A DNA stretch of 64,000 bases from an uncultured Actinomycetes bacterium (lineage in GTDB: Bacteria > Actinomycetota > Coriobacteriia > Coriobacteriales > Atopobiaceae). This document shows positions 35,844 to 46,017 of the stretch, one piece after another. Every line of letters starts with the position of its first letter. The stretch's first letter is position 1. The position numbers were made by a program, and so were the translations under genes. Location of the stretch: assembly GCA_900315165.1 (NCBI GenBank), contig OMXZ01000006.1, forward strand, positions 1-64,000, written 5' to 3'. The notes beneath the pieces are model-generated. The model ran no database searches. It worked only from the letters and a program-made list of their open reading frames with translations, and was not told the DNA's origin.

Positions 35844-37691
35844 CTACTCGACGGTGACGGACTTGGCCAGGTTGCGGGGCTTGTCCACGTCGCAACCGCG
35901 CTCGAGCGCCACGTAGCGGGCGAGCATCTGGAGGTGGACGATGGCCACGACAGGCACGAGCTCCTCCTCGGGCACGGGCGGGATCCACAGCGTGTCCTCG
36001 CACTGCTGCGCGACCTCGACGTCGCCGTCGGTGGCCACCGCGATGCAGTGGGCCCCGCGGGCCTGGACCTCCTGGATGTTGCTCACGGTCTTGTCGTGCA
36101 CGTGGTCGGCGGGCACGATCGCCACCACGGGGAAGCCCGGCTCGAGCAGAGCGATGGGGCCGTGTTTCATCTCGCCGGCGGGATAGGCCTCGGCGTGCAG
36201 GTAGCTGATCTCCTTGAGTTTGAGGGCACCCTCGTAGGCGGTCGTGGAATTGACGCCGCGGCCCAGGAAAAGGGCGGAGTGGGCCTTGCGGAAGGCCTTG
36301 GCCACCTTCTTGTCCTGCCAACGCCGGGACAGGACCTCGCGGATGAGGTCGGGCAGCTGCTCGAGGTCGTGGTAGCGACGCTGGATCTCGCCCGTATCCA
36401 TGCTGCCGTTGGCGTAGGCAAGGCGCAGGGTCATGAGGCTGGCCGCCACGATCTGGGCCGTATAGGCCTTGGTCGAGGCCACGCAGACCTCGGGGCCGGC
36501 CTGGACGTACATGGTGCCGTCGGACTCGCGCGCGGCCGTGGAGCCCAGCACGTTGGTGATCGCGAAGACCTTGCAGCCCATCGCGCGCATGCGCTTGGCG
36601 GCGGTCAGGGTGTCGGCCGTCTCGCCCGACTGCGTGACAATCACGCAGAGGGTGTGGTCCGTGATCATGGGCTCCTTGTAGTTGAGCTCGGAGGCATACT
36701 CGCACACGGCCTGAATCTTCGCCCAGCGCTCGATCAACTCGCGCGCAATCAGGCATACGTGATAGGAGGTGCCGCAGGCCACAAGATAGACGCGGTCGAT
36801 GGAGGCGAGCTCCTCCTTGGTCATGGAAAGCTCGTCGAGTTCGATGCCATGCTCGGTCAGACGGCCCTTGAGCAGGCGCTCGATGGCCTCGGGCTGCTCG
36901 GAGATCTCCTTTGCCATGAAGTCGGAGTAGCCGCCCAGCGTGGCCGCCGAGGCGTCGAAGTCGATGTCGAGGGTCATGGGGTGGTCGTTGGGCAGGCCGT
37001 CGGCATCGTACACCTGCACGGAGCCGTCAGCGGAAAGGCGGGCCAGCTGGCCGTCCTCCAGGCTGATGACGTGCTTGGTGACGCCCGCGAGCGGCATGGC
37101 ATCGGAGGCGGCATAGGCGCCGTCGGGCGTGCTGGCCACGACGACCGGCGACCCCTGGCGCGCGACGACGATCTCGCCCGGCGCGTCGGCGCACTCCACT
37201 GCGAGCGCCCAGGACCCGCGCAGGCGCGCAAGCGCGTTGCGGGTGGCGGCGACCAGGTCGCCCTTGGCGGGGCCGGCCCAGGCGTCCTCAATCAAGTGGG
37301 CGATGACCTCGGTATCGGTGTCGGTCGCGATGGTGTGCCCATGCTGACGCAGGTAGGAGCGGATCTCCTGGAAGTTCTCGATGATGCCGTTATGGACGAT
37401 GGCGATGCGGCCGGTGCAGTCCAGGTGCGGGTGGGCGTTGCGGTCGGTGGGAGCGCCGTGGGTGGCCCAGCGCGTGTGGGCGATGCCCTGGGTGCCCACC
37501 AGGTTGGCCGTCTTGCAGCGCTCGGCCAAAGTGGCGACACGGCCCGAGCACTTCACGCCGTGGAGCTCGCCGTCGGGAGACAGGACCTCGAGACCCGCCG
37601 AGTCATACCCGCGGTACTCGAGCGCTGCGAGCCCCTCGAGCAGGAACTGCTGGGCCTGCTTCTTGCCGGTGTAGCCTACGATTCCGCACAT
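35844..37691 (-). CDS. glmS: glutamine-fructose-6-phosphate aminotransferase
   Basis: A 615-residue enzyme that makes glucosamine-6-phosphate. The N-terminal glutaminase begins CGIVGYTGKK with Cys as nucleophile; two SIS sugar-isomerase domains follow (VACGTSYHVCLIARELIE; LFLGRGVNSTTAYEGALKLK), ending in NLAKSVTVE. AGGAGG lies 7 nt before the ATG. The stretch upstream is coding, so there is no glmS ribozyme. Confidence 0.96.
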   Translation of the reverse strand: MCGIVGYTGKKQAQQFLLEGLAALEYRGYDSAGLEVLSPDGELHGVKCSGRVATLAERCKTANLVGTQGIAHTRWATHGAPTDRNAHPHLDCTGRIAIVHNGIIENFQEIRSYLRQHGHTIATDTDTEVIAHLIEDAWAGPAKGDLVAATRNALARLRGSWALAVECADAPGEIVVARQGSPVVVASTPDGAYAASDAMPLAGVTKHVISLEDGQLARLSADGSVQVYDADGLPNDHPMTLDIDFDASAATLGGYSDFMAKEISEQPEAIERLLKGRLTEHGIELDELSMTKEELASIDRVYLVACGTSYHVCLIARELIERWAKIQAVCEYASELNYKEPMITDHTLCVIVTQSGETADTLTAAKRMRAMGCKVFAITNVLGSTAARESDGTMYVQAGPEVCVASTKAYTAQIVAASLMTLRLAYANGSMDTGEIQRRYHDLEQLPDLIREVLSRRWQDKKVAKAFRKAHSALFLGRGVNSTTAYEGALKLKEISYLHAEAYPAGEMKHGPIALLEPGFPVVAIVPADHVHDKTVSNIQEVQARGAHCIAVATDGDVEVAQQCEDTLWIPPVPEEELVPVVAIVHLQMLARYVALERGCDVDKPRNLAKSVTVE

Positions 37692-37702
37692 ATCACGACC
37701 TC

Positions 37703-38365
37703 CTATGCCAACGGCACGATGTTGTCCGCGTCCTTGTAGATGTGGTCGGCGGGAATGAAGCCGCGCACGCGTGAGAGCGGGTACACGCGGGTATGCCTGC
37801 CGATCACCGTTCCCGGGTTGAGCACGCTGTTGCAGCCGACCTCGACCCAGTCGCCGAGCATGGCGCCCATCTTGCGCAGGCCCGTCTCGATCCGCTCGTC
37901 GGCGGATTTGACGACCACATCGCTGCGGTCGCTCTTGAGGTTGGACGTGATGGCGCCGGCACCCATGTGGGCGTGGTAGCCGAGGATGGAGTCGCCCACG
38001 TAGTTGTAATGAGGCACCTCGGCATTGTCGAAGATGATGACGTTCTTGAGCTCGGCGGAGTTGCCCGCCACGGACCCTTTGCCGACGATCGCAGGGCCGC
38101 GCAGGAAGGCGCCATGGCGCACCTGGGCCCCGTGGTCGATGATGATGGCCTCGCCCAGGTAGGCCGAGTCAAAAACTGTGGCGTCCCTGGCGATCCAAAC
38201 ACCCTCCTTGACCTCGTCGAACTCGTCGGCGGGAAGGGTGGGCCCCAGAGCCAGGATGAAATCCTTGATGCCCGCGAGCGCCTCCCAGGGATACTCGAAC
38301 TGCGTCAGGTAGTCCCCGGCGATGCTGTGGGAAAGGTCGTAGAGGTCGGTGATTCTTGCCTGCAT
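37703..38365 (-). CDS. stand-alone left-handed beta-helix acyltransferase, likely GlcN-1-P acetyltransferase
   Basis: A 220-residue hexapeptide-repeat protein. The N-terminal 70 residues are helical and unlike GlmU; the rest is beta-helix. The core PHYNYVGDSILGYHAHMGAG followed by AITSNLKSD aligns with the GlmU acetyltransferase site (HLTYLGDAEIG... NIGAGTITCN), including the catalytic His and the Tyr three residues on; a hexapeptide coil VGCNSVLNPGTVIG follows. It sits between glmM (10 bp upstream) and glmS (11 bp downstream). Together with the truncated GlmU at 27698 this points to acetylation of glucosamine-1-phosphate. Activity is inferred; another sugar acyltransferase role is possible. 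Confidence 0.8.
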   Translation of the reverse strand: MQARITDLYDLSHSIAGDYLTQFEYPWEALAGIKDFILALGPTLPADEFDEVKEGVWIARDATVFDSAYLGEAIIIDHGAQVRHGAFLRGPAIVGKGSVAGNSAELKNVIIFDNAEVPHYNYVGDSILGYHAHMGAGAITSNLKSDRSDVVVKSADERIETGLRKMGAMLGDWVEVGCNSVLNPGTVIGRHTRVYPLSRVRGFIPADHIYKDADNIVPLA

Positions 38366-38374
38366 GTCCGCCCC

Positions 38375-39730
38375 CTACTCCGCCGCGAGGCCGCGGTCGC
38401 GGATGACCTGGATCAGGCGGTCGACGCAGTCCTCGCAGATCTCGTCCGTGGCGGCCTCGACCATCACGCGAATCTTGGGCTCCGTGCCGCTCGCGCGCAG
38501 AAGGACGCGGCCATCGCCGGCGAGCTCGCGGGTGACCTTGTCGACCGCGGCGAGGACCTCGGGATCCTCCTGGGCGGCTTGCTTGTCTGTGACCACGACG
38601 TTCTTGAGGCACTGGGGGTACTGCTGCATCTCGCCCGCGAGCATGGACAGGGGCAGCTTCTTCTCGAGCATGGTCATCATCACCATGAGCGAGGTCAGGA
38701 TGCCGTCGCCCGTGGTGGCATACTTGCCGAAGATGATGTGGCCGGACTGCTCGCCGCCCAGGACGAAGTGGTTGGCCATCATGTTCTCGGCGACGTATTT
38801 GTCGCCCACGTCCGTCTTTTCCGTGCGGATGCCCAGCGCCTCGCAGGACTTGTGGAAGCCCAGGTTGGACATGACCGTGGTGACGATGGTGTTGCCGTCG
38901 AGCTGGCGGGTCTCCTTGAGGTACTTGCCGCAGAGGAAGAGGATGCGGTCGCCGTCGACGACCTCGCCCTTCTCGTCCACCGCCAGGCAACGGTCGGCGT
39001 CGCCGTCGTAGGCAAAGCCCGCGTCGAGGCCGTTGTCCACGACGTACTTCTGCAGGCCCTCGATATGGGTGCTGCCGCAGTGGTCGTTGATGTTGACGCC
39101 GTCGGGCTGGTTGTTGATCACGTAGACCTTGGCGCCCAAGGCCTCATAGACGGCGCGCGCGATGTTCCAGGAGGCGCCGTTGGCGCAGTCGAGGCCCACC
39201 TTCATGCCGTTGAAGGCGCGGGTGGGAATGCTCATCAGGTAGCCGATGTAGCGGTTGCGGCCCGCGGCGTAGTCCACCACGTTGCCCATGTGCTCGCGCG
39301 TGGCATGCGGGAGCTCCCCGACCTCGCCGTCGAGGTAGGCCTCGATCTTCTCCTCGATCTCGGGCTCGATCTTCTGGCCATTGGCGCGCATGATCTTGAT
39401 GCCGTTGTCGTAGAAGGGGTTGTGCGAGGCGCTGATCATGACGCCGCAGTCGAACTCGCCGGTGCGGCAGCAATAGCTGACGGACGGCGTGGTGGTGACG
39501 TGCAGCAGGTAGGCGTCGGAGCCCGATGAGGTGATGCCGCTGGACAGGGCGTACTCGAGCGTGTAGGAGCTGCGGCGCGTGTCCTTGCCGATCACGATGC
39601 GAGCGCGGCCGTCCTCGTGGCGCTGGCCGTAGTACCAACCGATATAGCGACCGACCCGGAAGGCCTGCTCGGCGGTCAGGACCACATTGGCCTCGCCGCG
39701 GAAGCCGTCGGTGCCGAAATACTTGCCCAT
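38375..39730 (-). CDS. glmM: phosphoglucosamine mutase
   Basis: A 451-residue alpha-D-phosphohexomutase that converts glucosamine-6-phosphate to glucosamine-1-phosphate. The phosphoserine loop is ISASHNPFYDNG, the metal loop is DGDADR, the sugar loop is GGEQSGHI and the phosphate site is RASGTEPKIRVMVE. GKYFGTDGFRG is the normal N-terminus, so ATG 39730 is chosen over a reading nine codons longer. It heads a run of nine same-strand genes with gaps of at most 46 bp. Confidence 0.95.
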   Translation of the reverse strand: MGKYFGTDGFRGEANVVLTAEQAFRVGRYIGWYYGQRHEDGRARIVIGKDTRRSSYTLEYALSSGITSSGSDAYLLHVTTTPSVSYCCRTGEFDCGVMISASHNPFYDNGIKIMRANGQKIEPEIEEKIEAYLDGEVGELPHATREHMGNVVDYAAGRNRYIGYLMSIPTRAFNGMKVGLDCANGASWNIARAVYEALGAKVYVINNQPDGVNINDHCGSTHIEGLQKYVVDNGLDAGFAYDGDADRCLAVDEKGEVVDGDRILFLCGKYLKETRQLDGNTIVTTVMSNLGFHKSCEALGIRTEKTDVGDKYVAENMMANHFVLGGEQSGHIIFGKYATTGDGILTSLMVMMTMLEKKLPLSMLAGEMQQYPQCLKNVVVTDKQAAQEDPEVLAAVDKVTRELAGDGRVLLRASGTEPKIRVMVEAATDEICEDCVDRLIQVIRDRGLAAE

Positions 39731-39915
39731 AGGTACGCTCTCCTTTGCGCGACACAAACATACGCACTCTATAGTAGCCGTCCCTCCTCGCCCATGAGGG
39801 GCGGGCGGGCGTCTGTCGGTAAAAACCAGAACCGTCGGACAGGGGGCAGGCCGCTTCGAGCCCGACGCCCATACCGCAACGCCCAGGTGACCCGCTCTCC
39901 CCCACCTGGCGATAG

Positions 39916-39945
39916 AAAAGACCCGCCGGCCGGAGCCGACGGGTC
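39916..39945 (-). terminator. intrinsic terminator of rplM-rpsI
   Basis: On the minus strand an 11-bp stem (GACCCGTCGGC/GCCGGCGGGTC, one U-G pair) with a 4-nt loop is followed by TTTTC. It lies 28 bp after the rpsI stop. Confidence 0.85.
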
Positions 39946-39972
39946 TCGTTCGCGAACGTATGCGTCCGAAGC

Positions 39973-40365
<393 letters not shown>

Positions 40366-40368
40366 GGC

Positions 40369-40809
40369 TTAGGCCCTCCAATCGATCTTGACGGGGTTCT
40401 GGGCGGTGTGCGGGTGCTCGGGGCCGGCGTAGACCTTGAGCTTCATACCCTGCTGACGGCCGAGGGTGGTCTTGGGGAGCATGCCCTTGACCGCGTGCTC
40501 GATTACGCGCTCGGGGTGCTTCTCCATGGCCTCCTTGAACGACTCGAAGTGCATGCCGCCCAGCCAGCCGGAGTAGCGCCAATAGCGCTTGTGCTCGGCC
40601 TTGACGCCGGTCAGGCGGACCTTGTCGGCATTGATGATGACGACGAAGTCACCCGTGTCGGCGTTGGGGGTGTACTGGGGCTTGTTCTTGCCGCGCAGAG
40701 CATTGGCCGCGGTCGTCGCGAGGCGACCGAGGGTCGCGCCATCGGCGTCGATGAGCACCCACTTGCGCTCGACTTCGCCGGCCTTGGCGTAATGAGTCGA
40801 CTTCTTCAC
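40369..40809 (-). CDS. rplM: 50S ribosomal protein L13
   Basis: A 146-residue L13 recognised from [17 protein letters not shown] and YRYSGWLGG-like and GMLPK segments. The start codon is GTG (40809) with GGAGG 6 nt upstream. L13 often represses its own operon; the roughly 95-nt leader before the gene contains inverted sequence around tctctgac...gtcagtccagaga that could be a binding site. Confidence 0.96.
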   Translation of the reverse strand: MKKSTHYAKAGEVERKWVLIDADGATLGRLATTAANALRGKNKPQYTPNADTGDFVVIINADKVRLTGVKAEHKRYWRYSGWLGGMHFESFKEAMEKHPERVIEHAVKGMLPKTTLGRQQGMKLKVYAGPEHPHTAQNPVKIDWRA

Positions 40810-40909
40810 TTGACTCCTCCACTTACCTACAGGTGCGAGACCGTCTCTGGACTGACGACCTCTGAATTTGCTTGTCAGAGATTACGGGGCTCTGCAAAGC
40901 AGCCTTCCA

Positions 40910-40937
40910 AGTATAGCGCGCCGAAATCCACACGTAA
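40910..40937 (-). promoter_or_regulatory. promoter of rplM-rpsI
   Basis: On the minus strand TATACT (plus 40910-40915) has a weak -35, TTACGT, 16 nt upstream. It lies between the acyltransferase stop and rplM and gives a leader of about 95 nt. Confidence 0.6.
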
Positions 40938-40963
40938 GCGCACATTTTATTCCCACAAATGGG

Positions 40964-42127
40964 CTAGGGGGCTGGGGCCACCGGGTCAACCGGGGTCTGC
41001 GCCCGCGGGCCGGCATCGGTCCGCCGCCGGCCGATCAGCCAGGGCAAATGACGCTGGATCAGCAGGTCGACGGGAACGATCAGCGCAATCGAAACGAGCG
41101 CGAGCGAGCAACCAGCCGCGAGCTGGACGGGCAGGACCGCAGCCGCCACATCGACGCCAAGCAGCGAGAAGAGCACGAGTTTGCAGAGATTCATTGCGGG
41201 GGCGGACAGAGCGTAATAGACGATGCTGTCCCTACCGACATACTCGAGGGGCGGGCACGTCTCGATCGCACGAGCAATCAGGATGACCGCGCTTGCGCCC
41301 AGGTAGGCGACGACCACGGTGAGGCCGGCGCTCACGGGTGCCGGCGTCCCGTTGACAACGCAGACGAAATCGCGGCTGATCAGTGTGTCTGGCAGGACGG
41401 TCCGTGCAACGAAAGCGAAGGCGACCGCAAAGCCGAGGCCCGTCAAAGCCGCCTGGGGGCGCTCCGCCTTGGCGAACACGTCGCGCAGGGCGACGCCGAT
41501 CAGGATGTAGCCCGCCGCCTCGACGCCGCGGACGAGATGGAAGGGCAGCTTGAGGGCCGGGCCGACGACCCACCAGAGCTGGACGGCGACCGTGAGGGCA
41601 AAGCCCAACAGTTGGCAGACATTGATACGGACCTGATCGCTTGCATCCTCAAGCGCCCTGAGAACGCCGAAGGCGAAGAGCTGACCCCAAAAGTAGGCCC
41701 AGAGGAACCAGAGCCCTTCCCCCATCACGAGCACATCCCACGCCGTCTGCCCCACGTCGGAGGTAGCCGCCCCGAAGGTTGCCGCAAGCTCGGGATGAGC
41801 CGTCAGCATGAGGGGCTTTGCGAGGTAATAGAGGGAGAAGACGTAATAGGGCACGAGCAGGGTCCGGGCACGACGAGAGGCAAATCCTCGGAAGTCGCGA
41901 CCGCGGACGTTCAAGACCAGCCCGCCCAATATGAAAAAGAGGGGCATGTGGAAGAGGTAGAGTCCCGTGTGCAAGTCATCGAGTGCGGGGAACCATACGC
42001 TGGTGCCGTTGCCCGTCGTCAAATGGCCGAGCGCGACAAGGACGATGGCCAGGCCGCGGGCCAGGTCGATCCAGCGCAGGCGGACCTGGTCCCCGCCCGC
42101 TGGCATCTGCGTCGCTCCGCTCGTCAC
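40964..42127 (-). CDS. acyltransferase-3 family membrane protein
   Basis: A 387-residue integral membrane acyltransferase (Acyl_transf_3). Family features are RLRWIDLARGLAIVLVALGH at the start (cytoplasmic Arg and membrane His), FHMPLFFILGG and SRRARTLLVPYYVFSL, with about ten hydrophobic segments. There is no extracytoplasmic SGNH domain. The start is GTG 42127, overlapping the stop of the patatin gene as GTGA, so translation is coupled. Its acceptor (glycan, lipid or peptide) is unknown; coupling to a patatin phospholipase suggests acyl-chain transfer between lipids and another acceptor, which is inference. Confidence 0.85.
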   Translation of the reverse strand: MTSGATQMPAGGDQVRLRWIDLARGLAIVLVALGHLTTGNGTSVWFPALDDLHTGLYLFHMPLFFILGGLVLNVRGRDFRGFASRRARTLLVPYYVFSLYYLAKPLMLTAHPELAATFGAATSDVGQTAWDVLVMGEGLWFLWAYFWGQLFAFGVLRALEDASDQVRINVCQLLGFALTVAVQLWWVVGPALKLPFHLVRGVEAAGYILIGVALRDVFAKAERPQAALTGLGFAVAFAFVARTVLPDTLISRDFVCVVNGTPAPVSAGLTVVVAYLGASAVILIARAIETCPPLEYVGRDSIVYYALSAPAMNLCKLVLFSLLGVDVAAAVLPVQLAAGCSLALVSIALIVPVDLLIQRHLPWLIGRRRTDAGPRAQTPVDPVAPAP

Positions 42128-43038
42128 GCTTCCTCATCCCCGGGATGCAGCCATGCGTCGAGCTCGGCCAGGCGCCCTTCTGCCTGCCGACGTCCCTGCA
42201 GGTAGAGGTCGAGCAGGGGCCAGCCGTCGTGCTCCGCCGTGCCGACCTCGACAGGCTTGTCCGGTGCGAAGACGAAAGCCTGGCCCGACTTCTCGAGCTG
42301 CCAGAGCAGGTCGCGCTGAGCGTTGTAGCGGATGTGGCGCGTACGGAGCGCCTCGATGAAATAGGGATAGTCGTCGTAGCGGCGCGAACGGATCGCGACG
42401 TTCTGGACGGAGGCGTCCTTCTGATAGCCACGGTCCTGCGTAGCAATCACAAGGGCACGAATTGCCGGGACATAGCCCTCGGGCAACTCGGCCGGGGCGC
42501 TCGGGAGGCCAAGCGCGGCCTCGAAGGGGATGGAGTCGGTCGTGCCGCCATCGAGGTAGCGGTGGCCGCCGATCTCCACCATGGTCGACACAAGGGGCAG
42601 GCTGGCGGAGGCGCGGACGCAAGGCACGTCGTCGGGCAGGGTACGCACGGGCAGGTAACCCGCGGTGCCGAAAACGACGTCGGAGGCAACGGCGTACATC
42701 TCCATCGGATTGGCGTTGAAAGTGTCGTCGTCGCAGGGGTCGAGCTTGTTCTGGACCTCCTCATAGACGAAGTCGCCGCCAGTCAGATTGCCGGTGCGCA
42801 CGAAGGACATGAACGACATGAAGCGGCGATCGTCGCGGAAAGTCAGCATGATGCGCATGGTACGGCCAATCTGGTGGCTCTTGAAACTCACGGCGTTCAT
42901 GGCGCCCGCCGACGTCCCCCACACGCTCGCAAAGTCGTCGCCGAAGCCATTCTCCATCAGGACGTCCAGGATACCCGCGGTGAAGATGCCGCGATACCCC
43001 CCGCCCTCGAGCACCAGCGCGATCCGATCCTCAGCCAT
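42124..43038 (-). CDS. patatin-like phospholipase
   Basis: A 304-residue Ser-Asp dyad hydrolase of the patatin family. The oxyanion loop is LEGGGYRGIF, the nucleophile Ser43 is in GTSAG, and the catalytic Asp is in DGGTTDSIP. The C-terminal 100 residues match the extended bacterial form with DUF6363-like helices. ATG 43038 has AGGAG 5 nt upstream; a longer reading runs into the hairpin repeats and is rejected. It follows the ribosomal operon end on the same strand and overlaps the acyltransferase gene. Confidence 0.88.
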   Translation of the reverse strand: MAEDRIALVLEGGGYRGIFTAGILDVLMENGFGDDFASVWGTSAGAMNAVSFKSHQIGRTMRIMLTFRDDRRFMSFMSFVRTGNLTGGDFVYEEVQNKLDPCDDDTFNANPMEMYAVASDVVFGTAGYLPVRTLPDDVPCVRASASLPLVSTMVEIGGHRYLDGGTTDSIPFEAALGLPSAPAELPEGYVPAIRALVIATQDRGYQKDASVQNVAIRSRRYDDYPYFIEALRTRHIRYNAQRDLLWQLEKSGQAFVFAPDKPVEVGTAEHDGWPLLDLYLQGRRQAEGRLAELDAWLHPGDEEA

Positions 43039-43074
43039 AGCGTCTCCTTCTCTCGCGCAGCATTCTACCCTGAC

Positions 43075-43142
43075 GGAGACCCCACTGCGTGTGCGCACGG
43101 CGCACTCCGAATGACGCCGTGCGCACACGCAGTGGGGTCTCC
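43075..43142. repeat. long perfect hairpin H1 (28-bp arms)
   Basis: Arms 43075-43102 and 43115-43142 are perfect 28-bp inverted repeats around the 12-nt loop cactccgaatga. It is the nearer of two hairpins between rplX and the patatin gene. There is no T tract, so if it ends transcription it does so by structure alone. It may instead be a mobile palindromic unit. Confidence 0.85.
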
Positions 43143-43167
43143 TCCCCGTTCGGGCTCGATAACAGCA

Positions 43168-43239
43168 GGGACCCCTCCTCCGCATGTGTGCGGCGTGTCA
43201 TTCGGAGTGCACGCAGCGCGCATGTGGAGGAGGGGTCCC
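43168..43239. repeat. long hairpin H2 (30-bp arms), loop complementary to H1
   Basis: Arms 43168-43197 and 43210-43239 match at 26 of 30 positions around the 12-nt loop tcattcggagtg, the exact reverse complement of the H1 loop. The unit as a whole resembles an inverted, diverged copy of H1. It begins 28 bp after the rplX stop in the direction of transcription. Confidence 0.85.
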
Positions 43240-43267
43240 GTCGGTTCCCTATGTCAGTGGGGATCGC

Positions 43268-43585
43268 TTAGAACTGCGCGCCGCACTTCTTGCAGACGCG
43301 GACCTTCTTGCCCTCGGCGTTGTGGTCGTGACCGACGCGGGTGGCCTTGCCGCAGGAGGGGCAGACGAGCGCGACGTTGCTCACGTCGATCGCAGCCTCC
43401 TTCTCGACGATGCCGCCCTGCTGGTTGGCCTGGGTCGGCTTGGTGTGGCGCTTGACGATGGCCACGCCCTCCACGACGACCTTGCCCTCGGAGGGCAGGG
43501 CGCGCAGGACCTCGCCACGCGTGCCCTTGTCCTTACCGGAGAGGACCTCGACCTGGTCGCCCTTCTTCACGTTCATTTTCGGCAT
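43268..43585 (-). CDS. rplX: 50S ribosomal protein L24
   Basis: A 105-residue L24 with the KOW motif KKGDQVEVLSGKDKGTRGEV, GIVEKEAAIDVSNV, and a C-terminal zinc-ribbon-like pair of CxxC motifs (CPSCGK, CKKCGAQF). It is the last gene of this ribosomal operon, where rplE would normally follow; the long hairpins come next. GGAGG lies upstream of the ATG. Confidence 0.96.
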   Translation of the reverse strand: MPKMNVKKGDQVEVLSGKDKGTRGEVLRALPSEGKVVVEGVAIVKRHTKPTQANQQGGIVEKEAAIDVSNVALVCPSCGKATRVGHDHNAEGKKVRVCKKCGAQF

Positions 43586-43598
43586 CTCTCGCGCCTCC

Positions 43599-43967
43599 TT
43601 ACAGCGTCTCGGGTGCGAGCGAGACGATCTTCATGTAGTGCTTCTCGCGAAGCTCGCGGGCGACGGGTCCGAAGATACGGGTGCCCTTGGGCTCGCCTTC
43701 CTTGTCGACGAGGACGCAGGCGTTCTGGTCGAACTTGATGTAGCTGCCGTCCTTGCGGCGGGTCTCCTTGACGGTGCGCACGACCACGCAGCGGACGACG
43801 TCGCCCTTCTTGACGGAGCCGCCGGGAGTGGCCTCCTGGACTGCCGCCATGATGACGTCGCCGATGCCGGCGTAACGACGCTTGGAGCCACCCATAACCT
43901 TGATGCACTTCACGCGCTTCGCGCCGCTGTTATCGGCGACGTTCAGCTGTGTCTCCATCTGGATCAT
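43599..43967 (-). CDS. rplN: 50S ribosomal protein L14
   Basis: A 122-residue L14 of normal length, from [19 protein letters not shown] through [17 protein letters not shown] to [12 protein letters not shown]. It sits at the subunit interface near L19. The 13-bp gap to rplX indicates one message. Confidence 0.97.
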   Translation of the reverse strand: MIQMETQLNVADNSGAKRVKCIKVMGGSKRRYAGIGDVIMAAVQEATPGGSVKKGDVVRCVVVRTVKETRRKDGSYIKFDQNACVLVDKEGEPKGTRIFGPVARELREKHYMKIVSLAPETL

Positions 43968-43982
43968 TTCATGCCTCCCAAA

Positions 43983-44249
43983 CTACTTAGCGCGCTCGAC
44001 GATCTCGACCACGCGCCAGCGCTTGGTCTTCGACAGCGGGCGGGTCTCCATGACGCGGACGGTGTCGCCGAGGCCGCACTCGTTCTTCTCGTCGTGGCAG
44101 TGCAGCTTCTTGCTGATGGTCATCATCTTGCCGTACTTGGGGTGGTGCTTGCGGTACTCGATCTGCACGGTGATGGTTTTGTCGCCCGAGATAGAGACGA
44201 CCTGACCGGTGCGGACCTTACGTGCGTTCCTGGTTTCGGTATCAGCCAT
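43983..44249 (-). CDS. rpsQ: 30S ribosomal protein S17
   Basis: An 88-residue S17 (OB fold, primary 16S binder). Conserved segments are [36 protein letters not shown] and [17 protein letters not shown]. It lies 15 bp ahead of rplN. Confidence 0.97.
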   Translation of the reverse strand: MADTETRNARKVRTGQVVSISGDKTITVQIEYRKHHPKYGKMMTISKKLHCHDEKNECGLGDTVRVMETRPLSKTKRWRVVEIVERAK

Positions 44250-44262
44250 GTCTCACTCCGGT

Positions 44263-44475
44263 CTACTTCTCCGCAGCCGCGCCGGCTGCGATCTGACGTG
44301 CGCGCATCTCGGTCTGCACGCGGGCGATGTCGCGCTTGACGGTGGTCACGCGCGCCGTGTTGTCCAGCTGGCTCGTGGCCATCTGGAAGCGGAGGTTGAA
44401 AAGCTCCGCGCGGCACTCGTCGAGCTTAGTCGCCAGCTCGGCATCAGAGAGCGCCTGGATGTCCTTGTACTTCAT
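44263..44475 (-). CDS. rpmC: 50S ribosomal protein L29
   Basis: A 70-residue L29, two helices: LSDAELATKLDECRAELFNL and TTVKRDIARVQTEMRAR, with an Ala-rich tail. It lies at the exit tunnel next to L23. It is 5 bp after rplP. Confidence 0.96.
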   Translation of the reverse strand: MKYKDIQALSDAELATKLDECRAELFNLRFQMATSQLDNTARVTTVKRDIARVQTEMRARQIAAGAAAEK

Positions 44476-44480
44476 AGTGG

Positions 44481-44905
44481 CTACTCCTCCTCGGCGAAGT
44501 CGGCGCGAGTGACGATCTTGGTCTTGATCGGCAGCTTGTGCTGGGCGAGACGCAGGGCCTCCTTGGCAGTGGCCTCGTCGACGCCGGCGATCTCGAACAT
44601 GATGCGGCCGGGCTTAACGACGGCGACCCACTCCTCGGGGTTGCCCTTGCCCTTGCCCATACGGGTCTCGGCGGGCTTCTTGGTGATGGGCTTGTCCGGG
44701 AAGATGGTGATCCAGACCTTGCCGCCACGCTTCATGTAACGGGTGATGGCGATACGCGCGGCCTCGATCTGGCGGTTGGTGATCCAATCGCGCTCGAGGG
44801 CCTGCAGGCCATACTCGCCGAAATAGAGCTTGGTATTGCCCTTTGCCTGGCCCTTCATGGAGCCACGCTGCACCTTGCGGTGCGCAATTCGCTTAGGCGC
44901 GAGCA

Positions 44906-44906
<1 letters not shown>
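44481..44906 (-). CDS. rplP: 50S ribosomal protein L16
   Basis: A 141-residue L16 starting [20 protein letters not shown], with [20 protein letters not shown] and [11 protein letters not shown]-type ([13 protein letters not shown]) loop that helps tRNA accommodation. Its ATG overlaps the rpsC stop as TAATG. Confidence 0.97.
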
Positions 44907-45634
<728 letters not shown>

Positions 45635-45637
45635 TCC

Positions 45638-46000
45638 CTACGCCTCCTTCCGGGGTGCGACGATGACGGTGATGTGGCTCGTGCGCTTGTTGATGCGGCT
45701 CGCGGAGCCCTTGGCGCGCGGACGGATGCGCTTGAGCGTGGGGCCCTCGTCGACGTAGGCGTACTTGACGTAGAGGTTGTCGGCACGCAGGCCGTTGTTG
45801 TTCTCGGCGTTGGCGACGGCGGACTGCAGGGTCTTGGCGACCGGCTCGGCGGCGGCGCGGGTCGAGAACTGAAGAATCTCGAGCGCGCGGTCGACCTGCT
45901 TGCCGCGGATCTGATCGACGACCATGCGGACCTTGCGCGGAGCCATGCGGACGTACTTGGCGGTCGCGGAGACCTGGACCTCGTTTTCGGTGTTAGCCAT
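45638..46000 (-). CDS. rplV: 50S ribosomal protein L22
   Basis: A 120-residue L22. [20 protein letters not shown] and the beta-hairpin that lines the exit tunnel ([20 protein letters not shown]) are present; the C-terminus is [11 protein letters not shown]. It lies 17 bp after rpsS. Confidence 0.97.
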   Translation of the reverse strand: MANTENEVQVSATAKYVRMAPRKVRMVVDQIRGKQVDRALEILQFSTRAAAEPVAKTLQSAVANAENNNGLRADNLYVKYAYVDEGPTLKRIRPRAKGSASRINKRTSHITVIVAPRKEA

Positions 46001-46017
46001 TTCTCTCCTCAGCCCCC

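Noticed and set aside
37692-37702. glmS ribozyme upstream of glmS
   Set aside because: Only 11 bp separate glmS from the preceding gene, so there is no room.
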